The position numbers and the translations under genes are program-made. From the NCBI RefSeq assembly GCF_963678635.1, contig NC_087069.1, positions 29,926,776 through 29,990,775 on the forward strand: a DNA stretch of 64,000 nt. The letters are read 5' to 3'. Shown here piece by piece: positions 1 to 12,079 of the stretch (its first letter is position 1; every line of letters starts with the position of its first letter). The notes under the pieces are model-generated. The model made no database searches and was not told the origin of the DNA. It saw only the letters and a list, made by a program, of their open reading frames with translations. The DNA comes from Symsagittifera roscoffensis. Its lineage: Eukaryota; Xenacoelomorpha; Acoela; Convolutidae.

Positions 1-1260
1 TTCTGTGGAATTGAGAAACTCAGCTCTATGAAAATGCTTAACAAACTAATGGTGATTTTAAAATAATTAAGAGTTCCATTAGCCGATTAGCCAAAAACTA
101 TCATAGTTTATCATACTTTTCTTCGAATATCTTGTAGATGGGAAGTATTAAAAGTTGAGAGTGTAAAAGTGATTCTAAATTTCAGAATTTTTTTTGAGTA
201 AGTTTATACGCATTTAACCTGGTAAAACTCTTCACCTAATATATTTGTTTAGTTATTTGATGAGTAATTCTCTAAAAAGCTAACGACATATGAAGATAAG
301 GATCTAAATCTTGAAAAATTGAAATTTGAATTTCTATATTTTTAAAATTGCCACTTTTTGCGATGTATATGATAAATTTCCTATCAAATGTGATTTTTAA
401 GCCAATTTTTGGTTTCTTGAAAAACTCTGTTGATTGACTTCAATTTAATACAGAGGCATGCGTGTAAGCTAATCGGAAGTAATCAAACAAATTATCACTT
501 TAACTATTAGTTAACACTCGAAGACTCAAATTTTAGCTTATAGTTTTTAGAGTATACGATTGATTGGTCAATAGTGTTTCAGAGCAAAAGTCGAATTTTT
601 GGCCGTTTTTTGTCTGAATCAGTAACTGCTCATCTAAACCCCCCGTGTCCATATACGGTGCAAAGTATGTATTGATTCAACTATATTTTTGCTTTATTAA
701 TTTTGCTACCAAAGCTTTATGATACTTTTTTTCTCTCATTTTTCTTTCATTTGCTTTCATTTTTTCTACATTGCGACTTTCTGAGTAGATTTTTGATCAA
801 TGTGTTAATCAAAATTTTAGCAAATATGAAAAAATCTGTAGCAAATTATTAAGAGTTTGCTTAGATATTTTGCAATAATGAGAATCGTGACTGCTAAAAT
901 ATTATTTTAAAAATCAAGCATTTTAATCATGTATTTTTTATCTTTTGTTAAATTTTTTAATACAAAATATTTCAATTGTTCTTGAATATAACTGTTGAAA
1001 GAATAAAATATTACAAGAAGACTCAATTAGTTTTTTTAATTGTTTTTAGTGTTAGGATTGTTATCATGGTACATTTCTCTTCTCTGCATTTCAAGGTATC
1101 TCAAGTCTTCCCAATAACTTTTTTAGTGGTTCTACTGTTAAGAACGCTATTTTTGATTTCAGATAAAAAAAACATACCAAGAAAACTGTCTCAACAGACA
1201 AAACTGAAAAAACAAAATTAAGGATTAATCTCATAACGATTTTTTTAACAGTTTCTTACG
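1..1260 (+). repeat. Array arm A, copy 1 (sense)
   Basis: This arm matches 4602-5905 in direct orientation and 2880-4110 in inverted orientation. Clear anchors are the CAGAGGCATGCGTGTAA segment near 450, whose counterpart CAGAGGCATGCATGTAA appears on the minus strand near 3625, and the stretch around 1050-1120, whose inverted partner lies near 2960-3050. The window starts inside or at the edge of the arm, so its true left limit is unknown. No gene is supported. Confidence 0.7.
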
Positions 1261-2879
1261 ATAAAGAATTCATAACAACTTGCAATATAACCTACACTCA
1301 GTTACAGGAAACCACTGAGGGTTTATTTTTTTTTTAAAATTCACTATCATCAATATTTTGCAATGACTGTAAAACTGAACAAAATGTGGTGATAAATCCA
1401 TTTAAAAATTTTTGAGCCTGCCGCGACATCTTTTCTTGAAAAAGATTTCGTTTCACTAAAATTTCGTTACCAAGCTTGAATTAACAAAACAAACTCCTTA
1501 TAATCAACATTTTGCAATGGCTATAAAACTGAACAAAACGTGGTGTTAATTCCAAAAAAAAATAATTTTTGAGCAAGCCTTGACATCTTTTCTTTAAAAA
1601 AATTTCAATGACACTAAAACATTGTTTCCTAAGATAGACTAAAATGAAAGTTAAAGATTTAACAAAATGAGGCAAAAAAAACTCCTAATTTGAAAATGGT
1701 GCAAAAGATGGGCATCAAAGCACCAAAATCATAAATCAAAATCAAACTTATCAAGAACTTAGCCAATTTTGTTGAGATATTCAAACATGGTTTCTTCCGT
1801 TTTTTTTCAACTCTAGTCATATTAGTTTTCTACGTGCAGTCGTTTTTCGTTTCACAGAAAGATATAATCAACCGTTGCAGCGTAAAACATTGCTGAGATA
1901 TTAAAATTAGATTTATCGTCATGATACATTGAATGATTACATTTTGCATTAGACAATTGGGGCACGTTTTTTTCTAATGTTTGGTTTGTGTTTTTAGTCT
2001 ATCTTACATTAAGTTGGAAAAAAAATCGTTTTAAAGGTAAACAAAAAATTTTAACAGAAAAATTAGTGATCAAATACTATCAATTATTTAACAAAACAAA
2101 ACCGGAAAATTTCAGGTTCGCGTCTGCAAAATACAAATTTCAACTTGTAACAAAAAGTAACTATTTGGCGTGTCAGGCATTTGGAGGTTATGATATAAAA
2201 CACTTAAGGGTCTTTAAAAATTATAAGCACAGGGAAACTCACTGAGAATATTATTTGTTTCTTTTGTCCACAAAAAAATTAGTGGCATTAGTTTTTGTGA
2301 ACCAGTAAATTTATACAGTTTTGACGTAACACAACAGAGTAACTTTCAATTAACTCACAAAAATGGAAAAATTAGATCAAAATAAAGAAAAAAGTTGCAT
2401 TTTTATTTCAAAGCAGAGCAAACTTTGAAAAACTTCCAACTGAATACTTACGAATTCATATCATATACTCTTTCAGAAAACAAAAAACCGTTTTTTTTTA
2501 TCATATATACACTTTAATGTCTTGACACCAGATGGTCTCTTCCTGCTTTAGAAAAACTTTAATTCATTTTAAATAACTTTGCAAATCAGAACCAATCCTG
2601 CGCTTTTTTACCAAGTTCGCCCGCTAACTGCAATTTCTTTATATGATGTGAAATTTTCTCATATTTGAATAGTCTGCTGCTAGTAACAAATAATCACAAG
2701 TTTCAATTCTGAACGGTATGGATAAAGACTGCACACGATAAAATTTCCTCATACAATTTGTTGTGGCTTTCTATATGCTTTGTAATTGTCACTTTATGCA
2801 GAAAACTTTGTCTTTTTAAACCAAGTAGAACTAACAAGGTAGGAGTCGCTGACTTTCCAAAATATATCCCTATAAAAAA
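1261..2879. other. Array spacer B, copy 1
   Basis: This single-copy centre between the inverted arms of unit 1 recurs at 5906-7542 and in part at 9823-11703. It contains a local duplication: the phrase around 1366-1400 (TTTTGCAATGACTGTAAAACTG) returns near 1508-1532, each followed by a run resembling TTTTTGAGC and a CTTGACATCTTTTCTT-like stretch. No conserved reading frame beyond about 85 codons is seen, and the longest frames lack matching intact copies. Confidence 0.6.
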
Positions 2880-4110
2880 TTAAAACAGACAATTTATCGT
2901 GAATAATTCCTGCACAACACTGAGTAATAATTGAAACAAATTGAAAGCAGGGAAGATTATTGGGAAGACTTGAGGTATCTTGAAATGCAGAGAAGTAAAA
3001 TGTACCATGATAACAACCCCACTAGTGAAAACAATAAAAAAAACAAAGTGAGTATTCTTATAACAATTTTTTCTTTCAACAGTTTTAAACAAGAAGAAGT
3101 GAAGTAATTTGTTTTAAAAATTGTAACGAAAGATAAAAAACTATATGAAATAACTAATGATTAACTGGCTTGTTTTTACAATTAATAATTTAGCAGTCAT
3201 GAGTCTCATGTTTGCAAAATTTCTAAATGAAATCTCGTTACTTTTCAATATGCATTTTCATATTTGCAAAAAATTATTAAAAACTTGACAGAAAATTGAC
3301 TCAGAAAGTCCCAATGTAAAAAATTGAGAGCAAATGAAAAAAAAATGGGAGAAAAAATTACGTTAAAGGGCTGGTAGTCATTTAAAACCATGAATTAAAT
3401 TGAATTCAGACATATATTGCACCGTTTACGCCCACTGGGAGGTATAAATGTGTAGTTAACGATACACAAAAAATGGCGAAAAACTCTTTGTTTTTGACCG
3501 GAAACACTAATGACCAATCTATCGTATGTTCCAAAAACTGTAGTCTAAGAAATGAGTCTTTGCATGTTACCTAGAAATTCGATAACTGGTTTGATTTTTT
3601 CCGATGAGTTTACATGCATGCCTCTGTTTAAAATTGAAGTCAATCAATAAAAACTTTTCAGATTCAAAGTATTAGCACCAAAAAATCACACTTGACATTA
3701 AAATTAGCATAAACATCGCAAAAAGAAGCAATTGTTCAAGTTTCAGTTTTTGAAGAATTCGACCCTTATTTTTTTACGTCGTTAGCGTATTACCGAAGTA
3801 CTCATCAGATAAAAAAAATTTTAGCTGATAAATTTCAACAGGTTAAAGGCTCATAAATGATTTCAAAAATATGATTTTCTGAGAAACTTAGATCATCTTT
3901 ATTTTGTAAACTTTCAAAACGTTGGAACCACAAGCCCTTCAAAACAAGATGGTTTTTGGCTAATGTAACTTTTATATATTTAAAAAACCATTAACTTGCT
4001 GACGTTTTCTCAAAGCTGAGTTTCTGAACTCCGCACAAGGGCTTTGTAGTAAAATACAGGAAATGCTTTGAGTTGCGAGACACAAAGACATTTGAAAAAA
4101 AAATACAAAC
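2880..4110 (-). repeat. Array arm A', copy 1 (inverted)
   Basis: Read on the minus strand this segment aligns with arm A through most of its length, including the region equivalent to 60-300 (a shared GCTAACGAC...AAGG stretch) and the end equivalent to 4600-4660 (CTCAAAGCATTTCCTGT). Divergence from arm A is obvious by eye, with many substitutions and small indels. The pair could fold into a long imperfect hairpin. No coding function is supported. Confidence 0.65.
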
Positions 4111-4601
4111 TTACCAACGTTTTCCATCCCAATTTCTTCTTTTTCATCAAGCCTGTAGTCAGTATTTCGGGAAAAATTTTGATTCGAGTCGTAAAAAACA
4201 TTGAGGCGTGGCCGGTCGGTTTAGCGGGCAAAAGCTAACCCGACGTTGATTGTCGCTACGCTCCGCGGGAACTCCTACCGCTGGTGTAGTCATTGCTTAC
4301 CAGTTTTAACAGTTTTAACATTCAGAGTTGCTGGAGCACACTGTATGGCAAATAATTTGTCGAAAAAAGAGTTAAGCATAATATTCTCTATCTGCTAAAT
4401 TGAAGTTGATTTTCCTCAAAATTTTCAAAACTATTTATTTTTTTTCTATAAGAGTTAATGGAACAATCTCGTTCTCGCTTAATTAAATGATAGATTGAAT
4501 CGAATTTTTTCCATGTATACTGACTGCAGGCTTGATGTAAAACAACAGTTTGATATAAAAAAAACTTTGGTAAGTTTGAAAGTTTTTCTAACATGACTTT
4601 G
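4111..4601. other. Array spacer C, copy 1, with GC-rich hairpin block
   Basis: This is the short spacer between A' of unit 1 and A of unit 2; it recurs at 8791-9252. About 4190-4300 is a strikingly GC-rich island in an AT-rich setting. It holds an 11-bp stem with one G/T mismatch (GTCGGTTTAGC against GCTAACCCGAC) around an 8-base loop at about 4215-4244. Upstream lies GATTCGAGTC near 4181, similar to a pol III B-box, and GTGGCCGGTCGG near 4208, similar to an A-box, but their order and spacing do not make a tRNA. A tRNA-derived SINE remnant is one reading, held weakly. Confidence 0.4.
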
Positions 4602-5905
4602 TGTCGTGCAGCTCAAAGCATTTCCTGTGTTCTACTACAGAGCCTTTCAGTGGAATTGAGAAACTCAGCTCTATGAAATTGCTTAGCAAACTAATGGTGA
4701 TTTTAAAATAACTAAGAGTTACATTAGCCGATTAGCCAAAAATTATCTTAGTTTATCATATGTTTCTTCGAATAGCTTGTAGATGGGAAGTATTAAAAGT
4801 TGACAGTGTAAAAGTGATTCTACATTTCAGAAATTTTTTTGAGTAAACTTATACACATTTAATCTGGTAAAACTCTTCACCTAATATATTTGTTTAGTTA
4901 TTTGATGAGTACTTCTCTAAAAAGCTAACGACATATGAAGCTAAGGATCTTAATCTTAAAAAATTGAAATTTGAGTTTCTTTGTTTTCAAAATTGCCACT
5001 TCTTGCGATGTATATAATAAATTTCCTATCAAATGTGATTTTTTGTGCCAATTTTTCGATTCTTGAAAAACTATGTTGATTGACTTCAATTATATACAGA
5101 CGCATGCGTGTAAACTCATCGGAAGTAATCAAACAAATTACCACTCTAACTATTAGTTAACACTCGAAGACTCAAATTTTAGCTTATAGTTTTTAGAGTA
5201 TACGATTGATCGTTCAATAGCATTTCCGATCAAAAGTAAAATTTTGGGCCCTTTTTTGTCTGAATCATTAACTGCTCATCTGAATCCACCGGTGTCCATA
5301 TACGGTGCAATGTATGTATTGATTTAACTATATTTTTGCTTTTTTAATATGGCTACCAATCCTTTATTATACTTTTTTCTCTCATTTTTCTTTCGTTTGC
5401 TTTCATTTTTTCTACATTGCGACTTTCTGAGTAGATTTTCGATCATTGTGTTAATCAAAATTTTAGCAAATATGAAAAAATCTGTGGCAACTTATTGAGA
5501 TTTTGTTTAGATATTTCGCAATATTGAGAATCGTGACTGCTAAAATATTATTTTATAAATCAAGCATTTCAATCATTAGTTTAAATCATGTATTTTGTTA
5601 AATTTTTCAATACAAATTACTTCAATTCTTCTTCTTGAGTAAAACTGTTGAAAGTATAAAATGTTCCAAGAATACTCATTTAGTTTTTTTAATTGTTTTT
5701 AGTGTTAGGATTGTTATCATGGTACATTTCTCTTCTCTGCATTTCAAGGTATCTCAAGTCTTCCCAATAACTTTTTTAGTGGTTCTACTGTTAAGAACGC
5801 TATTTTTGATTTCAGATAAAAGAAACATACCAAGAAAACTGTCTCAACAGACAAAACTGAAAAAACAAAATTAAGGATTAATCTCATAACGATTTTTTTT
5901 TAACA
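4602..5905 (+). repeat. Array arm A, copy 2 (sense)
   Basis: This is the direct counterpart of 1-1260. The left edge can be placed here because CAGCTCAAAGCATTTCCTGT at about 4609 is the inverted partner of the end of A' near 4060-4080. Differences from copy 1 are scattered substitutions and short indels. No gene is supported. Confidence 0.7.
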
Positions 5906-7542
5906 GTTTCTTACGATAAAGAATTCATAACAACTTGCAATATAACCTACACTCAGATACAGGAAACCACTGAGGGTTTATTTTTTTTAAAAAATTCACT
6001 ATCATCAACATTTTGCAATGACTGTAAAACTGAACAAAATGTGGTGATAAATCCATTTAAAAATTTTTGAGCACGACTTGACATCTTTTCTTGAAAAAAA
6101 ATTTTGTTTCACTAAAATTTCGTTACCAAGCTTCAAATAACAAAACAAACTCCTGAGAATCAACATTTTGCAATGACTATAAAACTGAACAAAATGTGGT
6201 GTTAAATCCATTAAAATAGTTTTTGAGGAAGCCTTGACATCTTTTCTTTAACAAAATTTCAATGACACTAAAACTTTCTTTCTTAAGATAGACTCAAATG
6301 AAAGTTAAAGATTTACCAAAGTGAGGCAAAAAAACTCCTAATTCGAAAATGGTGCAACAGATGGGCATCAAAGCACCATAATCATAAATCAAAATCAACC
6401 TTATCAAGAACTTAGCCAATTTTGTTGAGATATTCAAACATGGTGTCATCCGTTCTTTTTTTTCAAATCTAGTCATATTAGTTTTCTACGTGCAGTCGTT
6501 TTTCGTTTCACAGAAAGATATAATCAATCGTTGCAGCGTAAAACATTGCTGAGATTGTAAAATTAGATTTCTCGTCATGATACATTGAGTGATTACATTT
6601 TGCATTAGACAATTGGGGCACGTTTTTTTTATAATATTTGGTTTGTGTTTTTAGTCTATCTAACATTAAGTTGGAAAAAAATCGTTTTAAAGGTAAACAA
6701 AAAAATTTTAACAGAAAAATTAGTGATCAAATACTATCAGTTATTTAACAAAACAAAACCGGAAAATTTCAGGTTCGCGTCTGCAAAATACAAATTTCAA
6801 CTTGTAACAAAAAGTAAATATTTGGCGTGTCAGGCAGTTGGAGGTTATGATATAAAACACTTAAGGGTCTTTAAAAATTATAAGCACAGGGAAACTCACT
6901 GAGAATATTATTTGTTTCTTTTGTCCACAAAAAAATTAGTGGAATTAGTTTTTGTGAACCAGTAAATTTATGCAGTTTTGACGTATTACAACATAGAGCA
7001 TTTACTTTCAATTAATTCACAAAAATGGAAGCATCAGATCAAAATAAAGAAAAAAGTTGCATGTTTATTTCAAAACAGAGAAAACATTGAAAAACTTCCA
7101 AATGAATACTTACAAAATTAAATCATATACTCTTTCAGAAAACAAAAAAACTTTCTTTTTCTATCATTCATACACTTTAATGTCTTGACACCAGATGGTC
7201 TCTTCCTGCTTTAGAAAAACTTTGAATCATTTAAAAAAAAACTTTGCAAATCAGAAACAATCTTGCGCTTTTTTTACCAAAATCGCTTGCTAACTGCAAT
7301 TTCTTTATATGATGTGAAGTTTTCTCATTTTTGAATAGTCTGTTGCTAGTAACAAATAATCACAAGTTTCAATTCTGAACGGTATGGATAAAGACTGCGC
7401 ACGATAAAATTTCCTCATACAATTTGTTGTTGCTTTCTATATGCTTTGTATTTGTCACTTTTTGCAGAAACCTTTGTCTTTTTAGACCAAGCAGAACTAA
7501 CAAGGTAGGAGTCGCTGACTTTCCAAAAAAGATCCCTATAAA
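5906..7542. other. Array spacer B, copy 2
   Basis: This is the direct counterpart of 1261-2879, with the same internal order including the repeated TTTTGCAATGACT... phrases near 6010 and 6167. Small frames such as 6645-6902 shift relative to copy 1 because of indels, which argues against coding. No gene is supported. Confidence 0.6.
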
Positions 7543-8790
7543 AAATTAAAACACACAAGTTATTGTGAATAATTCCTGCACAAGACTGGGTAATAATTAA
7601 AACAAATTGAAAGCAGGGAAGATTTTTGGGAAGACTTGAGGCATCTTGAATTGCAGAAAAGTAAATTGTACCATGATAACAACCCCAATAGTGAAAACAA
7701 TGAAAAAAAAAACAAAATGAATATTCACATAACAATTTTTTTCTTTCAACAGTTTTATACAAGAAGAAGTGAAGTAATTTGTTTTAAAAATTGTAAAAAA
7801 AGAAAACAAACTATATGAAATAAGTAACGATTAACTGGCTTGTTTTTAAAATTAATATTTTAGCAGTCATGATTCTCATGTTTGCAAAATTTCAAAATGA
7901 ATTTTCGTTAATTTTCTAAATGCATTTTCAAATTTGCTTAAAAAAATGATTGAAACCTTGATAGAAAAGTTACTCCGAAAGTCACAATGTAAAACAAATG
8001 AGAGCAACTGAAAGAAAAATGGGAGAAAAAAGTAAAGGTTGGTAGTCATTTTAAAAGCATGAATAAAATTTAATCCATACATACATTGCACCGTATATGC
8101 CCACTGGGTGTATAAATGAGTAGTTAATCATTCACACAAAAAATGGCCAAAAACTCTTTGTTTTTGATCGGAAACACTAATGACCGATCTATTGTATGTT
8201 CTGAAAACTATAGACTAAGAAATAAGTCTTTGCGTGTTGCCTAGAAAATCGAGTGGTAACTTGTTCGATTTTTTCCGATGAGTTAACACGCATGCTTCTG
8301 TTTAAAGTTGAATGCAATCAATATAAAGTTTTCAGATTCAAAATATTAGCAGCAAAAAATCACACTTGATTTTAAAACTAGCATACACATCGCAAAAAGA
8401 AGCAATTGTGAAATAAAAAGAACTCAATTTTTAGTTTTTGAAGAATTCGACCCTTATTTTTTTTACGTCGTTAGCGTATTACCAATTTACTCATCAGATA
8501 AAAAAAACTTTAGGAGATAAATTTTAACAGGTTTGGTGCTCCTAAATGTTTTCAAGATCTCAAGAAATTAATTACCGAAAAATTTAGATTATCTTCATAT
8601 TGTAAACTTTCAAAACTTTGCATCTACAAGCTCTTCAAAACAAATATGGTAAATTAAGATGGTCTTGGCTAATCAAACATTTAAATGAAACAAAAAACAT
8701 TAATTTGCTGACGTTTTCACAAAGCTGAGTTTCCGAATTCCGCACAAAGACTTTGTAGTAAAACACAGGAAATGCTTTGAATACAGGAAA
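7543..8790 (-). repeat. Array arm A', copy 2 (inverted)
   Basis: This is the counterpart of 2880-4110 and the inverted partner of 4602-5905. It carries small insertions relative to copy 1, for example around 8405-8430 and 8650. The longest minus-strand frame here (7415-7762) is not preserved in copy 1, so it is treated as chance. Confidence 0.65.
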
Positions 8791-9252
8791 TGCAAGACAC
8801 AAAAACATAATTTGAAAAAAGTTACATAATTACCAAAGTTTTTTATCCCAATTTCTTGTTTTTCATCAAGCCTGTAGTCAGTATTTCGGGAAAAATTTTG
8901 ATTCGAGTCGTAAAAAACATTGAGGCGTGGCCGGTCGGTTTAGCGGGCAAAAGCTAACCCGACGTTGATTGTCGCTACGCTCCGCGGGAACTCCTACCGC
9001 TGGTGTAGTCATTGCTTACCAGTTTTAACAGTTTTAACATTCAGAGTTGCTGGAGCAAACTGTGTGGCAAATAATTTGACGAAAAAAGAGTTAAGCATAA
9101 AAATCAGCTTAATTGTTGTTTTTTTCCTCAAAAGCTTCAAAACTATTTCTTTCTTTTTATAAGAAGGGATGAACCAATCTCGTTCTCGCTTAATTAAAAG
9201 ATAGATTGAATTGAATTCTTTCCATGAATACTGACTGCAGGCTTGATGTAGA
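8791..9252. other. Array spacer C, copy 2, with the same GC-rich block
   Basis: This repeats 4111-4601, including the GC-rich island (about 8910-9020) and its GTCGGTTTAGC / GCTAACCCGAC stem at about 8935-8964. The island is nearly unchanged between the two copies while the AT-rich flank, for example 9100-9180, carries indels. That contrast is the reason to keep it as a separate feature. Confidence 0.4.
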
Positions 9253-9822
9253 CCATTAGTCAAAAACTACCTTAATTTATCACATTTTTTTTTTCGAATA
9301 GCTTGTAGATGGGAAGTATTGAAAGTTGGCAGCGTAAAAGTGATCTCTGAATTTTCAGAATTTTTTTTGAGTAAATTTATACGCATTTAACTTAGTAAAA
9401 CTCTTCACCTAAAACATTTGTTCAGTTATTTGATGAATACTTCTCTGAAAAACTAACGACATAAGAAGATAAGGATTTGAATTTCTTTGGAGATTTGAAT
9501 TTCTTTATTTTCAAAAATGCCACTTTTTGCGATGTAAATGATAAATTTCTTATCAAATGTGATTTTTTTGTGCTAATTTTTCGCATCTTGAAAAACTCTG
9601 TTGATTGACTTCAACTCTATACAGAGGCAGGCATAGGCATGTAAATTCATCGGAAGTAATCAAACAAATTACCACTCTAACTATTAGTTAACACTCGAAG
9701 ACTCAATTTTTAGCTTATAGTTTTTAGAGTATACGATTGATCGGTCAATAGTATTTCCGATCAAAAATGAAACATTTGGCGCTTTTTGTCTGAATCAGTA
9801 ACTGCTCATTTAACCCCACCAC
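9253..9822 (+). repeat. Array arm A, copy 3 (truncated)
   Basis: The sequence from 9253 matches arm A from about position 100 of copy 1 (the TTGTAGATGGGAAGTATT phrase near 9302 equals 132). It runs to the region equivalent to about 645, where it ends in a run of C (about 9820-9836) and jumps into spacer B. About half of the arm is therefore missing. Confidence 0.6.
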
Positions 9823-11703
9823 CCCCCCCCCCCCCCTCACGATTTATCAAAGTGAGGCGAAAAAACTCCTGATTTGAAAATGATGTAAAAAATTTCAAAA
9901 GACATCTTAACACCGATGCATCCATCAGACATGAAACATACAGCGCTGCATCTATTAGACATGAACAACAAATCAACATACATAACATAGAAACGCACAC
10001 ATAGAAACATCTATGGAAAATTTATAGTATCTAGCGATCATTTTTTGAGTTTGAAAAACAACCCCACTAACTATACACAAACACGTAGGCATGAAGACAG
10101 TTAATCGTCTACACAGTTTTCATAAATTGTAGAGACATTTATGCAAAAATCAAGCAAACATACAGGCGTGCAGGCACACATACATCATACAGGTAGGAGG
10201 TAGGATTTTTGTTTATTTAAACGGACAAACTTCACCAACTAGATACATGTAGGCTTTTTACATGCATATTTTATACGAATGTACAATTAAACGTATATAA
10301 ATGCACACCAATGAGCAAGCTTCAGAAAATATTAAACAATCAAAAACATTGCATCAATACGGAAAAAAGTTCATGCTCATAACATTTCTTTGCGAGATAC
10401 AGGACAAAATCAAACATTCAGAGTTATGCAAAAAAACTGATCAATTGGTTGGGTAATTGATGTTCTTATCTAACAATTTAAGTTAATTTAAGCACATACC
10501 AATAAAAAAACACTTAATTTATAATACTAACATATTGGAATCCTGCAACAGATGGGCATCAAAGCACCATAATCATAAATCAAAATCAAACTTATCAAGA
10601 ACTTAGCCAATTTTGTTGAGATATTCAAACATGGTGTCATCCGTTTTTTTTCAAATCTAGTCATATTAGTTTTCTCCGTGCAATCGTTTTTAGTTTCACA
10701 GAAACATATAATCAATCGTTGCAGCGTTAAACCTTGCTGAGGTTGTAAAATTAGATCTTTCGTCATGATACATTGAGTGATTAGATTTTGCATTAGACAA
10801 TTAGGGCATGTTTTTTTATAATACTTGGTTTGAAAAACTTTTAAAAAGAAAGGAAAATTTCACTGAAAATATCTTTCGTGTTTTTAGTCCATCTAACATT
10901 AAATATTGGAAAAAAATTTCATATAAGATAAACAAAATATATAACAAAAAAATCAGTGATCAATTACTATCAGTTATTTAACAAAACAAATTCGGAAAGT
11001 TTCAGGTTCGAGTCTGCAAAATACAAACTTCAACATGTAACAATAAGTAGCTATTTGGCGTGTCAGGCAGTTTGAGGTTATGTTATAAAATACTTAAGGG
11101 TCTTTAAAAATTATAAGCACAGGGAAAAAAACTGACTGAGAAAATTATTTGTTTCTTTTGTCCAGAGAAAACATTGAAAAACTTCCAACTGAATACTTAC
11201 AAAATAAAATCATATACTCTTTCAGAAAATAAAAAAACTGTTTTCTTTTTCTATCATATATACACTTTAATGTCTTGACACCAGATGGTCTCTTCCTGCT
11301 TTAGAAAACCTTTGATTCATTTTAAATAACTTTGCAAATCAGAACCAATCCTGCCTTTTTTTACCAAGCTCGCCCGCTAACCGCAATTACTTTATATGAT
11401 GTGAAGTTTTCTCATATTTGAATAGTCTGCTGCTAGTGACAAGTAATCACAAGCTTCACTTCTGAACGGTATGGATAAAGACTGCCCACGATAAAATTTC
11501 CTTATACAATTTGTTGTGGCTTTCTATATGCTTTGTATTTGTCACTTTATGCAGAAACCTTTGTCTTTTTAAACCAAGCAGAACTAACAAGGTAGGAGTC
11601 GCAGACTTTCCAAAATAGATCCCCTATAAAAAAATTAAAACACACAAGTTATCGTGAATAATTCCTGCACATGACTGAGTAATAAATAATACAAATTGTA
11701 AGC
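9823..11703. repeat. Array spacer B, copy 3, interrupted
   Basis: After the poly-C run, 9842-9888 matches spacer B at about 6312-6352 (ATCAAAGTGAGGC). The match resumes at about 10547 (CAACAGATGGGCATCAAAGC) and continues, with short deletions, to about 11703. There similarity to copies 1 and 2 stops at the phrase before the A' arm. The array ends here. Confidence 0.6.
9889..10546. other. ~650-bp insertion in the third unit
   Basis: These bases are absent from the equivalent place in units 1 and 2, which run straight from ATTCGAAAATGGTGC to AACAGATGGG. The insert is AT-rich with many ACATACAT/CATAC-like phrases (near 9975-10000, 10145-10200 and 10230-10320). I see no terminal inverted repeat, no clear target duplication and no frame, so it cannot be classified. 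Confidence 0.45.
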
Positions 11704-11895
11704 AATCTGATTTTCAAATTTTGCTCTTTCAGCTTCCTCAGTTTCTAAGTGGATTTAAATTTAACATTGCAAAATCCTTGTTTTATAAATATTGATGGAA
11801 ACGTTGGAAAGTCAAAGACAAAAACCAACAGCAGAGACATTATGCATAATTCCACGAAAGCAAAACTCATCTAGAAATTGATTTTTGTTATGCAG

Positions 11896-12033
11896 ATGAT
11901 TGCAAGAAAAAATTTTCCCGTCTTGAGACATTAACTCCCACCCGGAGTGTAAAATGTAACGACTGTTTCGAAACATTTAGTTCAGTTGTTGATAACGGTC
12001 GAACCGCAAATATAGGCTGTTTAAAACATAATG
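11896..12033 (+). CDS. Candidate internal exon, Cys-containing product unknown
   Basis: An open stretch of 138 bp is bounded by a plausible acceptor (TTTTTGTTATGCAG ending at 11895) and a strong donor (ATG|GTAAGAAA at 12033/12034). In the frame entering with one carried base it encodes about 45 residues beginning DDCKKKFSRLETL and containing three further cysteines (KCNDCFETF and IGCLKHN). I do not recognise the family. Its reading phase at the donor does not fit the next candidate exon at 12080, so the two may not be joined, or one may be decayed. Splicing is inferred only from borders and openness. Confidence 0.25.
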
Positions 12034-12079
12034 GTAAGAAATTTTTCCTTGTACTTCCCGTTTTTTTTCCGCTACTTAG

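Larger units (their letters stand above)
1..11703. repeat. Tandem array of ~4.7-kb units with internal inverted arms
   Basis: Sequence from 1 recurs in the same order from about 4602 and again, incompletely, from about 9253. Offsets between matching landmarks are about 4653 near position 1048, 4657 near 1988, 4665 near 2880 and 4720 near 4148, so the copies differ by small indels. Each unit reads arm A (sense), spacer B, arm A' (A reverse-complemented and more diverged), spacer C. Unit-to-unit similarity looks much higher than A-to-A' similarity, so the inverted pair is older than the tandem duplication. No convincing open frame is conserved between units; the short frames in the arms are unsupported. 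It could be a satellite-like segmental array or a tandemly amplified foldback element. Confidence 0.8.

Noticed and set aside
4170-4300. tRNA gene in spacer C (GATTCGAGTC, GTGGCCGGTCGG)
   Set aside because: The box B-like word precedes the box A-like word, no cloverleaf can be drawn and no acceptor stem closes. Kept only as a weak SINE idea.
976-8091. Many 60-115-codon frames in the array arms and spacers
   Set aside because: Most start at TTG/CTG/GTG-like codons, shift between array units and have no family motif. Homologous units do not preserve them.
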